A stretch of DNA of 6,834 nucleotides, from positions 1-6,834 of the forward strand of contig JAHWKQ010000124.1 in NCBI GenBank assembly GCA_019347785.1, in the 5' to 3' direction. Positions 1 through 6,024 of the stretch are shown one piece after another. Every line of letters starts with the position of its first letter. Position 1 is the first letter of the stretch. The DNA is from Actinomycetota bacterium (GTDB lineage Bacteria > Actinomycetota > Nitriliruptoria > Euzebyales > Egibacteraceae). Below the pieces are notes generated by a model. That model did no database searches, was not told where the DNA came from, and worked only from the letters and a program-made list of their open reading frames with translations. A program made the position numbers and the translations under genes.

Positions 1-14
1 CGCTCTTCCGATCT
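1..14 (+). other. Sequencing adapter remnant at contig end (artefact)
   Basis: The first 14 bases, CGCTCTTCCGATCT, are identical to the 3' end of the standard Illumina read adapter. The leading C before GCTCTTCCGATCT matches the read 1 version. The match sits exactly at the window edge, where untrimmed adapter would be expected, so these bases are almost certainly not genomic. Native sequence probably begins at base 15. Confidence 0.9.
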
Positions 15-16
15 CG

Positions 17-49
17 GTGCTGGCGGACGCCGGCGCGGCCGGCCGCTAG
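17..49 (+). CDS. Possible 3' end of a convergent plus-strand gene (partial)
   Basis: Past the adapter, one plus-strand frame reads Val-Leu-Ala-Asp-Ala-Gly-Ala-Ala-Gly-Arg and then TAG at 47-49. All ten sense codons end in G or C, as real coding frames do here. Its stop would interlock with the TAG of the minus-strand aminotransferase gene (46-48 on the plus strand) in the palindrome CTAG, giving a tail-to-tail arrangement. Ten codons in such GC-rich DNA prove little, and the frame cannot be followed left because the contig ends. No function can be assigned. Confidence 0.22.
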   Translation: MLADAGAAGR

Positions 50-1128
50 GGGCGGCGCCGGGTCGCCGCGCGCACCGCGTCGGCGATGCGTGTCGTGTCG
101 GCCGCGCCCAGGTCCTGGTGCGCCGGCAGGACGGCGACCGTGGCCCGCAGGCGCTCGGCGGCGGGGACGGCGCCGGCGGCCAGGGAGGGGTGCGCCACCC
201 GCCACAGGTCGACGACCTCCACGCCCCGCGCCGCCAGCGCGCCCCTCAGGGCCGCCGTGTCGTCCACGGCCACCGGGAACGCGAAGGGCGACGCCCCCTC
301 GGGGACGCGCCGGAAGGGCTCGGGCACGAAAGGCGCCAGGCGCTCGAGCAGACGGGCGTAGCTGCGCCGGCGGCGGGCGGCGACGTCGGCCTCCGGCCGC
401 GCCAGAAGCCAGCGCGTCGTCCTCGTCACCGCGGTCTCGGGGTCGCCGAGCGCGAAGTCCTCGGCCGCGTCGTACGGCTCCGTCCCGGCCGCGCGCCGAA
501 CGCGACCCGGGGCGGCCCAGTGTCCGGCCAGCCAGCCCGCGTGGCCCCGGGCGAGGCTGGTCAGGCCCCACCGGGGCGCGCCGGCCGGCCCCGTCGGTGG
601 CCGCCGGCACATCAGCGCCCCGCCGTCGGGCAGCGGCAGGGTCTTGTACAGACACCAGATCGCGCAGTCGCCCAGCGCGCCGGCCGGGAGCCCGTCGCGC
701 TCGCTCAGCCACGCCTGGGCGGCGTCCTCCAGCAGCAGCAGCCCGTGCGCGTCACACCACCGGCGCCAGCGCCCGGCGTCCTGGGGGAAGCCCAGATAGT
801 GGGTGAGGTGCAGCGCCCGCACCCGCTCGCCGAGCAGCCCGGCAAGCTCGGCCTCGTCGGGCTCCAGGGCCGGCGTGCCGGCGTAGTACCGGCGGCCCAG
901 GCCCGCCCGCGCCAGCGCCTCGACCTCGGAGCCGTGGTGGTAGGCGGGGACGAGCACCTCGTCGCCGGGCCGCAGCCCGAGCGCGCGGACCCCGTGCCAC
1001 AGGCCGTGGCGCGCCCGCGCGTACAGCCGGCAGTCGGGATGGGCCAGTGGGTACGGCGGCCGCCGGGCCGGCCGCCGAACGTGCGCGAGAGGGGATGGCG
1101 CGGGCAGGAGCCGCAGCGGCCGGCTCAC
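46..1128 (-). CDS. DegT/DnrJ/EryC1/StrS-type PLP-dependent aminotransferase
   Basis: The 360-residue product resembles the DegT/DnrJ/EryC1/StrS family, cytosolic fold-type I PLP enzymes that usually transfer an amino group from glutamate to a keto-sugar nucleotide. Visible landmarks are a small-domain start with 'GLRPGDEVLVPAY' (residues 51-63), 'LLEDAAQAW' (132-140) with Asp135 and Gln138 where the cofactor ring is held, and 'LYKTLPLPDGGAL' (160-172) with Lys162 as the likely Schiff-base lysine. The motif before the lysine departs from the usual Ser-Phe-His-x-x-Lys, so the substrate may be unusual. Length is near the usual 360-400. The GTG start at 1128-1126 overlaps the TGA of the acyltransferase gene upstream. 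The open frame extends further upstream, but that part antiparallels the neighbour's coding frame and lacks family features. It is the last gene of the five-gene operon. The fold is fairly certain; the sugar-aminotransferase role is inferred from family and neighbours. Confidence 0.85.
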   Translation of the reverse strand: MSRPLRLLPAPSPLAHVRRPARRPPYPLAHPDCRLYARARHGLWHGVRALGLRPGDEVLVPAYHHGSEVEALARAGLGRRYYAGTPALEPDEAELAGLLGERVRALHLTHYLGFPQDAGRWRRWCDAHGLLLLEDAAQAWLSERDGLPAGALGDCAIWCLYKTLPLPDGGALMCRRPPTGPAGAPRWGLTSLARGHAGWLAGHWAAPGRVRRAAGTEPYDAAEDFALGDPETAVTRTTRWLLARPEADVAARRRRSYARLLERLAPFVPEPFRRVPEGASPFAFPVAVDDTAALRGALAARGVEVVDLWRVAHPSLAAGAVPAAERLRATVAVLPAHQDLGAADTTRIADAVRAATRRRP

Positions 1129-2207
1129 CGGGGGGCCAGCCGGCGGGCGCGCTCGCGGGCCCGCCGGTACGCCGGCGCCCAGCGGACGTGCGCGGACCAC
1201 TGCAGGCGCCCGAGCGTCGACGGGGCGTAGGAGCGCAGGCGCAGCAGCACGTGCTCGCGCGATGCCCACTCCCGCTTCCAGGGGGCGGTGTCGCCGAGGA
1301 ACTCGTAGCGCGCCAGGTGCCCGGCGAACGCCCGCGCGAGCATCTCGCGGCGCAGCAGCGCGCCGGGCGCGTAGGCCCGGAACGTCGGGTCGTATCCGGT
1401 CTTCAGCAGGTAGTGCACCCCCGCGTGCTCCAGCGCCAGGTCGAAGGCGATCGCGCGGCCCGACAGGCGCAGGAATGCCCGACGCAGCCAGCCGCGCTCC
1501 CTCGCCCACCCGGCCAGTCCGGCGTAGAAGCGCCGCGTGTGGGGGTGGGCGGCGATCGCCGTGCCGGCGGCGCCCTTCCAGCCGGCCGCCTCGACGCGGA
1601 AGCCCTCGTCGAGCAGCCCGTCGAGGTCCCCGGCGCCGTCGCTGACCTCGAAGGTCACCCGCCCGGCCTCGGCCAGGCGCCGGCCGCGACGGCGCAGCTC
1701 CCGCAGCTTCCTGGCGCCGAGGCCTTGCTCGTACGCGCTCCAACCGCCGACCAGGGGAACGTACGGCGAGCGCAGAAGCTCACCGGCGCCGGAGCGGTAC
1801 CCGAGCGCCGCGGCGCGCGCCCGGTACGCGGCCAGCTCCGGCGTGCCCTCGCGCAGGAGGTCCAGGCGCACGTGGTGGGGGCGCCCGGCCACCAGCGCGT
1901 CGGTGAGCACAGCGACGGCGTCGGCGTCGGCGGCCAGGAAGGCGTACTCGTGGCTGTGCCAGTTGGTGGGCGAGACCACGACGCCGCGGCGGCGCACGAA
2001 GGGCAGCACGCCGACCGGGCGCCCGTCGCGCCGGGCCACCGCCACCCGCAGCCCGCCGTGGCCGAAGGCGCCCCACCACGCGCGCACCCAACCGGGGCGC
2101 AGGAACGGCGAGGCCCCGACCCGGTCGGCCAGGTCGTCCCAGTCCGGCTCCCCCTCCTCGACCGAGCGGTAGACGGCGGTGGCGGTGGCGTCCACGCGAT
2201 GGCTCAC
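1125..2207 (-). CDS. GNAT-superfamily acyltransferase, CelD/BcsL-like (second copy)
   Basis: This 360-residue protein fits the Acetyltransf_6 / CelD-BcsL group (COG5653), related to FemAB-type transferases. Family marks are 'ASPFLRPGWVRAWW' near the N terminus (32-45), a basic helix 'RKLRELRRRGRRLAEAG' (166-182), 'EAAGWKGAAGTAI' (206-218), a 'LKTGYDPTFRAYAPG' strand-turn (268-282) and the closing 'GDTAPWKREW' (305-314). No signal peptide or membrane segment is evident, so it should act in the cytosol. Members are found in polysaccharide loci and are thought to acylate sugars or precursors; FemAB relatives transfer amino acids, so the donor cannot be decided here. The GTG start (2207-2205) overlaps the TGA of the paralogous gene before it, and its own TGA overlaps the GTG of the aminotransferase gene. 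There is no convincing Shine-Dalgarno sequence ahead of the start, so translational coupling is likely. Confidence 0.87.
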   Translation of the reverse strand: MSHRVDATATAVYRSVEEGEPDWDDLADRVGASPFLRPGWVRAWWGAFGHGGLRVAVARRDGRPVGVLPFVRRRGVVVSPTNWHSHEYAFLAADADAVAVLTDALVAGRPHHVRLDLLREGTPELAAYRARAAALGYRSGAGELLRSPYVPLVGGWSAYEQGLGARKLRELRRRGRRLAEAGRVTFEVSDGAGDLDGLLDEGFRVEAAGWKGAAGTAIAAHPHTRRFYAGLAGWARERGWLRRAFLRLSGRAIAFDLALEHAGVHYLLKTGYDPTFRAYAPGALLRREMLARAFAGHLARYEFLGDTAPWKREWASREHVLLRLRSYAPSTLGRLQWSAHVRWAPAYRRARERARRLAPR

Positions 2208-3292
2208 CGGGCGTCCCCGCCCGTCCGCGCCGCGGTGCGCAGCCGGGCCACGAGGGCGACTCCCGCGGCCGCCAGGGAACGCGGGGTCGGCCGCAGGACG
2301 CGCAGGCGCACATCGCGCCGCACGTCGCTGGCCACCCGCAGCTTGTAGGCCTCCTCGCCACGTAGCAGGTCGAGCTCGGCGAAGCCCTCGTCGGCCGCCC
2401 CCGCCAGCGCCTGACCGACGAGTGTCATGCCCGGGCTGAGGGCGGCGGTGGGGTCGACGCCCATGGTGTAGAGCGACAGGCGGTCGCCCCAGGCCAGGGC
2501 GTATGCCAGGGCGGCCGGGCCGGACCCGGTCGCCAGGCGGTACACGCGGGCGTGCCCCGCCTCGGCCAGCCGGCGCGCCGCCAGGCGGTGGAAGCGCCGG
2601 CGGGCCGCCGTGGCGAACACCGCCGAGACCGAGCCCAGACGCGCGTTGTGCAGGTGCATCAGCTCGTCCAGCGACGCCTCGACGCGTCCGGGGTCGCGCT
2701 CGGTCCGGAACCCGCCCCCGGCGGCCTCGGCCTCGCGCAGGGTCCGGCGCACCTGGGAGCGCAGCTTGCGGCTGGTCAGCAGCCGCTCCCGTGGCCGGGA
2801 GCGGACATCGACGTAGGGAGCCGCGACCGGCTCCGGCGCGCGCGGCAGGAGACGGGGCGGACGCAGCAGCCCGCGGACCGCCGCGGCCAGGCAGCCGTCG
2901 GCGTCGAGGCCGTCGAGGTCGAGCACGTCCCACTCGCGGCGGCGGGCCAGGTCGTGGGCGACCGACCGGGCGACGAAACGGCGCTGCCCGGCCGCCGCGA
3001 CCACGTCGAGGTGGTCGGGCGCCAGCCACCGCCAGCCGGGGATCCCCACGGTGCGCAGCCCACGCGCGCCGCGCACCCACTCCAGCGGCAGCAGGCCGAG
3101 CGGCCGCGACGCGTCGCGCACGACGAGCACGCGGACACCGCCGGCCAGGTCGGGCTGGTCGAACAGCGCCGAGAACCACTCCCACGACAGGAAGGGCGAG
3201 CACACCGCCCCCTGGTCCTGCAGCCCGCGCCAGACGGCCCGCAGGGCGGGGTCGCCCGGCGTGACGGCGTCGACCGTCGCGGGCGCGGTCAC
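2204..3292 (-). CDS. GNAT-superfamily acyltransferase, CelD/BcsL-like (first copy)
   Basis: A 362-residue member of the same Acetyltransf_6 / COG5653 group as the next gene. It shows 'SPFLSWEWFSALF' (32-44), a first acyltransferase-like half ending around 160, the basic helix 'SRKLRSQVRRTLREAEAAG' (174-192), 'LMHLHNARLG' (211-220), a core strand region 'LAYALAWGDRLSLYTMGVD' (262-280) and the diagnostic end motif 'LLRGEEAYKLRVA' (309-321). It aligns in layout with the neighbouring copy but the sequences differ widely (YKLR against WKRE in the end motif), so the two are old paralogues, not a recent duplication. It is predicted cytosolic and likely acylates a sugar or glycan intermediate of the surrounding pathway. 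The GTG start at 3292-3290 overlaps the flippase gene's stop in GTGA; frames upstream of it carry no family features. The acceptor and donor are unknown. Confidence 0.88.
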   Translation of the reverse strand: MTAPATVDAVTPGDPALRAVWRGLQDQGAVCSPFLSWEWFSALFDQPDLAGGVRVLVVRDASRPLGLLPLEWVRGARGLRTVGIPGWRWLAPDHLDVVAAAGQRRFVARSVAHDLARRREWDVLDLDGLDADGCLAAAVRGLLRPPRLLPRAPEPVAAPYVDVRSRPRERLLTSRKLRSQVRRTLREAEAAGGGFRTERDPGRVEASLDELMHLHNARLGSVSAVFATAARRRFHRLAARRLAEAGHARVYRLATGSGPAALAYALAWGDRLSLYTMGVDPTAALSPGMTLVGQALAGAADEGFAELDLLRGEEAYKLRVASDVRRDVRLRVLRPTPRSLAAAGVALVARLRTAARTGGDAR

Positions 3293-4767
3293 CGCCCCAC
3301 CGCCCGCAGCGCGGTGCGACGCAGCTCGGGGACGACCGTCCGGGCGCCCAGCAGCACCCCGGTCACGGCACCGGTGGCGCCGGCCGCGACGACGGCGAGC
3401 AGGGCCGGCAGCCCCGGCGGCGCGGCGAGGCGCACCGGCAGGGCGAGCAGCAGCATGCCGGCCACCGCGCACAGCGCCGGGCGCATGGCGGCCAGGCTCT
3501 CGCGCATCGTCGAGCCGACGAGACGGTTGGCGACCACCATCCGCAGGCCGCCGTACATGACCTCGAAGCCCAGGTGCACCCCGGCGACGGTGGTGATGCC
3601 GTACGGGGCGGCGAGGACGAAGGCGACGATCAGCGCGACGACCAGGGGGGCGTTGATCCGCAGCAGCCGCCCGGGCTGGCCGACGGCGGGGAAGATGTCG
3701 CCGGACGCGTAGCCGACGGAGCCCAGGGCGAGGGCCAGCGAGATGAACGTCATCGCGCCGACGGACGGCTGCCAGCGGGCGGAGAACAGCACGAGCACCG
3801 CGTCGCGGGCCACGAGCGCCAGTCCGACGCCGCAGGTGAAGCCGAACAGGGTGGTCAGGCGCAGCGCGCGAAGCATCGCCGCGCGGAACGCCTCGGGCCC
3901 CAGGGTGCGGGCGCGGGCGTAGACGGGGAACGCGATGCTGGAGAAGACCCAGTACACGTTGTCGATGAGCAGCTCCGGCAGGCGGTAGGCGATCGCGTAG
4001 TAGCCGAGCGCGCTCGTGCCGAGGCGGTTGCCGACCACCAGGTAGTCGGCGTTCATGCCGACCTCGTTGAGCATCTTCAGCGCGGTGACGCTCAGCCCGA
4101 ACCGCAGCAGCGTCGTGCCGGCCGTGCGGTCGAGGCGCAGCGAGGGACGGAAGCGCACGAGCCTCCAGCTGAGCGCGGTGCCGGCGGCCTCGCCGGCCAG
4201 CAGCCCCCACACGATCGCCCACACGCCCAGCCCGGACAGGGCCAGCGCGATCGACACGCCCGCCCGGACGGCCGCCCGCAGCAGGTCCACGGCGGTCCGC
4301 CTGCGAAAGTGCAGGTCGCGCTTGAGCACGGCGTCGTGCACCTGGCCGGCGCCCCGCACGACCAGGTAGCAGAACAGCACCCGGAAGACGGCCTGCTGGC
4401 CGGGCGCATGGAAGAAGGCGGCGACGGCCGGCGCCGCGGCGACGCCCGCGACCGTGAGGGCGGCGGACACCACCATGTTCAAGGTGAACGCGGTCTGGAC
4501 CCGCGGGGTGATGCCGTGCTCCTGCTCGAAGATCAGCGCCGAGCCCACTCCCAGGTCAAGGCCGACCTCCAGGTACAGGATCAGCGTCATGCCGGCGGCG
4601 ACCAGCCCGAAGTCGGCGGGCACGAGCAGACGCGCCAGGACCAGGGTGGCGAGGAACAGCAGGACGCGGTTGCCGCCGAAGGACAGCGCCGCCCAGAAGA
4701 AGCTGCGTGCGGCCCGCCCCTCCTCACCGCCGGTGGGCCGGCCGGCCGCGGAGCGCTCCGTGGTCAC
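3289..4767 (-). CDS. Wzx-like polysaccharide/oligosaccharide flippase (PST family)
   Basis: The 492-residue protein is a polytopic membrane protein of the polysaccharide transporter branch of the MOP/MATE-like superfamily, which moves lipid-linked oligosaccharides from the cytosolic to the outer face of the membrane. After a charged 20-residue tail, the first segment runs about 22-47 and is followed by the typical 'LVPADFGLVAAG' (48-59). 'DLGVGSALIFEQE' (70-82) is likewise characteristic of WzxC-type proteins. A second half begins near 'RFGLSVTALKMLNEVGMNADYLVVGNRLG', with the conserved Asn239-Ala-Asp pair, and the rest alternates hydrophobic segments with short basic loops, about a dozen or more in all. 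Length matches the usual 420-500. The GTG start (4767-4765) overlaps the glycosyltransferase stop. The substrate is inferred to be the glycan made by the flanking glycosyltransferases. Confidence 0.9.
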   Translation of the reverse strand: MTTERSAAGRPTGGEEGRAARSFFWAALSFGGNRVLLFLATLVLARLLVPADFGLVAAGMTLILYLEVGLDLGVGSALIFEQEHGITPRVQTAFTLNMVVSAALTVAGVAAAPAVAAFFHAPGQQAVFRVLFCYLVVRGAGQVHDAVLKRDLHFRRRTAVDLLRAAVRAGVSIALALSGLGVWAIVWGLLAGEAAGTALSWRLVRFRPSLRLDRTAGTTLLRFGLSVTALKMLNEVGMNADYLVVGNRLGTSALGYYAIAYRLPELLIDNVYWVFSSIAFPVYARARTLGPEAFRAAMLRALRLTTLFGFTCGVGLALVARDAVLVLFSARWQPSVGAMTFISLALALGSVGYASGDIFPAVGQPGRLLRINAPLVVALIVAFVLAAPYGITTVAGVHLGFEVMYGGLRMVVANRLVGSTMRESLAAMRPALCAVAGMLLLALPVRLAAPPGLPALLAVVAAGATGAVTGVLLGARTVVPELRRTALRAVGR

Positions 4768-5954
4768 CGGACGGTGACGTGCTCGCCGGCGGCCAGGGGT
4801 GCGCCGGCGGCGACGCGCTCGTAGACGCCGCGCAGCCGTCGAGCCCACAGGCGCATGTCGAAGCGCGCCTCGGCGATGGCCCTGGCCGCCCGGCCCATCG
4901 CCTCGCGCCGCGGCCCGTCGTCGAGCAGCGCCAGCACGGCGCCGGCGAGGCGGTCGGGGTCGTCGGGCGGGACGAGCAGGCCGCTGTGGCCATGGGCCAC
5001 GACCTCGGGAACCCCCTCCACGTCGCTTGCCACCACCGCCCGGCCGCAGGCGGCCGCCTCGATGAGCGTGGTCGGCAGGGCCTCGGTCCGCGAGGGCAGC
5101 AGCACGAGGGTCGACGCCCGCATCATGCGGGCGACGTCGTCGCGGTAGCCGGTGAACCGCACCGTCTCGCTGAGGTCGAGGCGGGCGGACAACGCGCGCA
5201 GCGCCGGCTCCCGCGCGCCGGAGCCGACCAGCAGCAGGCGCGCGTCGGGACGGCTGTCGGCCACCCGCCGCCAGGCCTCCAGCGCGCAGGCGTGCCCCTT
5301 GCGCCCGCGCATGGCCGCGACGAACGCGACCAGGGGGGCGCCGGCGGGCAGGCGCAGATCGGCCGGCGGTGGTGCGGGGGTGGGGTCGAACAGCGACAGG
5401 TCGACGCCGTTGGGGATCACCGTCCAGGCCCCCGGGCGGGACCGGTACCGGTCGGCGAACGCCTCCAGGGAGGCCCGGGAGACGCAGATCAGCCCCCCGC
5501 CGCGGGTCGCCGCCGACACCGCCAGCCGCTCCTTGAGCGCCTCGCGCCACGGCAGCCGCCCCGGGACGTGGTGCAGGGTGACGACGGCCCGCCGCCCGCA
5601 CAGGCGCGCGGCGACCGGCGCCAGGACCGCGGCGTGCTCCAGGTGGGCGTGCACCACGTCACAGCCGGAGGCGCGCACGGCCGCCGCCACCCGCGGGACC
5701 GCGGCGGGGTGGGCCAGGCGCGGGATGTCCAGGAAGCGGGGCCGCAGCCCGGCGCCCTCGAGCCGGGCCAGCAGGGTGGCGCGCTCGTGGCTGCGCGCCT
5801 CGAGGCTGGCGACCCGCAGGCGGATCCCGGCGGCGGGGGCGGCGCGCGCGAGGGTGGCCAGCACGTTCTCGGCCCCGCCGAGCGTGAGCGAGTCGATCAG
5901 CAGCAGCACGCGCACGGCCGGCTCGGCTCGACCCGGAAGCTCCCCCTCAGTCAC
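4764..5954 (-). CDS. Family 4 (GT-B) glycosyltransferase
   Basis: A 396-residue retaining glycosyltransferase with two Rossmann-like domains. The N-terminal domain opens with 'VRVLLLIDSLTLGGAENVL' (14-32), whose Gly-Gly-Ala-Glu loop is typical of GT4 enzymes, and continues with 'DVVHAHLEHAAVL' (99-111), 'VSRASLEAF' (158-166) and 'VIPNGVDLSLF' (179-189). The C-terminal donor domain has 'FVAAMRGRKGH' (211-221), supplying the Arg216/Lys219 phosphate contacts, 'LLLVGSG' (240-246), and a clear E-x7-E motif at Glu291 and Glu299. It would add a sugar from a nucleotide donor to a lipid-linked acceptor at the cytosolic membrane face. The chosen GTG (5954-5952) lies 8 bases after a TACTAT -10-like box with no Shine-Dalgarno sequence, which suggests a leaderless message. 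The family similarity starts only at residue 14, so a later start at Val14 is possible. It is the first gene of the operon. Confidence 0.9.
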   Translation of the reverse strand: MTEGELPGRAEPAVRVLLLIDSLTLGGAENVLATLARAAPAAGIRLRVASLEARSHERATLLARLEGAGLRPRFLDIPRLAHPAAVPRVAAAVRASGCDVVHAHLEHAAVLAPVAARLCGRRAVVTLHHVPGRLPWREALKERLAVSAATRGGGLICVSRASLEAFADRYRSRPGAWTVIPNGVDLSLFDPTPAPPPADLRLPAGAPLVAFVAAMRGRKGHACALEAWRRVADSRPDARLLLVGSGAREPALRALSARLDLSETVRFTGYRDDVARMMRASTLVLLPSRTEALPTTLIEAAACGRAVVASDVEGVPEVVAHGHSGLLVPPDDPDRLAGAVLALLDDGPRREAMGRAARAIAEARFDMRLWARRLRGVYERVAAGAPLAAGEHVTVR

Positions 5955-5992
5955 AAGTACTCATAGTATTCTACGAACTACTCAGCGTTTTT
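5951..5992. promoter_or_regulatory. AT-rich divergent promoter/operator region
   Basis: These 42 bases are only about 36 % GC (15 of 42) in a window otherwise above 70 %, and they lie between two divergently transcribed glycosyltransferase genes. On the minus strand there are -10-like boxes TACTAT (5968-5963) and TAGAAT (5973-5968). The first lies 8 bases before the GTG at 5954, the spacing seen for leaderless transcripts in actinobacteria. On the plus strand TAGTAT (5964-5969) could serve the gene starting at 6025. No good -35 element was found on either strand. AGTACT at 5956-5961 is a 6-base palindrome. Promoter function is inferred from composition and position. Confidence 0.55.
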
Positions 5993-5993
5993 C

Positions 5994-6007
5994 CCCGCCC
6001 GGGCGGG
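5994..6007. repeat. 14-bp perfect palindrome upstream of the GT2 gene
   Basis: CCCGCCCGGGCGGG reads the same on both strands with no spacer between its halves. It sits just after the T-run at 5988-5992 and about 17 bases before the plus-strand start codon, within the expected leader of that transcript. It could be a protein-binding site or simply GC-rich chance. A T-run follows it on neither strand, so it is not an intrinsic terminator. Confidence 0.35.
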
Positions 6008-6015
6008 CGAGGGAC

Positions 6016-6020
6016 GGAGG
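6016..6020 (+). promoter_or_regulatory. Shine-Dalgarno sequence for the GT2 gene
   Basis: GGAGG ends four bases before the GTG at 6025. The spacing is slightly short but this is the only good ribosome-binding match near the N terminus. It favours GTG 6025 over the ATG at 6064, whose nearest purine run (about 6033-6040) is more than 20 bases away. Confidence 0.6.
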
Positions 6021-6024
6021 GCCG

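Noticed and set aside
118..1230. Long plus-strand open frame opposite the aminotransferase gene
   Set aside because: The product is low-complexity (rich in Arg, Gly, Pro, Ala, Gln) with no family motifs, and the minus strand carries a recognisable enzyme. Long antisense frames are expected at this GC content.
1129..1743. N-terminal extension of the aminotransferase open frame
   Set aside because: The extension overlaps the acyltransferase gene in another frame and translates to Arg/Pro/Ala-rich sequence. Family similarity starts after the GTG at 1128. The same reasoning applies to the long upstream extensions of the other three downstream operon genes.
1047..2348. Plus-strand open frame of about 430 codons opposite the second acyltransferase
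   Set aside because: It spans two gene junctions of the minus-strand operon, has biased low-complexity composition and no recognisable domain. It is a shadow frame.
2552..4824. Overlapping plus-strand open frames (2552-3712 and 3574-4824) opposite the first acyltransferase and flippase
   Set aside because: The translations are hydrophilic and rich in Gly, Gln, Arg and His with no motif, while the minus strand encodes clear acyltransferase and membrane-transporter sequences.
4707..5966. Plus-strand open frame of 419 codons opposite the family 4 glycosyltransferase
   Set aside because: It is antisense to a gene with all GT4 motifs and would run through the AT-rich promoter region. Its composition is typical of a GC-rich shadow frame.
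5988..6008. Intrinsic terminator formed by the T-run and the GC palindrome
   Set aside because: On the plus strand the T-run precedes the palindrome, and on the minus strand the palindrome is followed by A residues, so neither transcript has a hairpin followed by a U-run.
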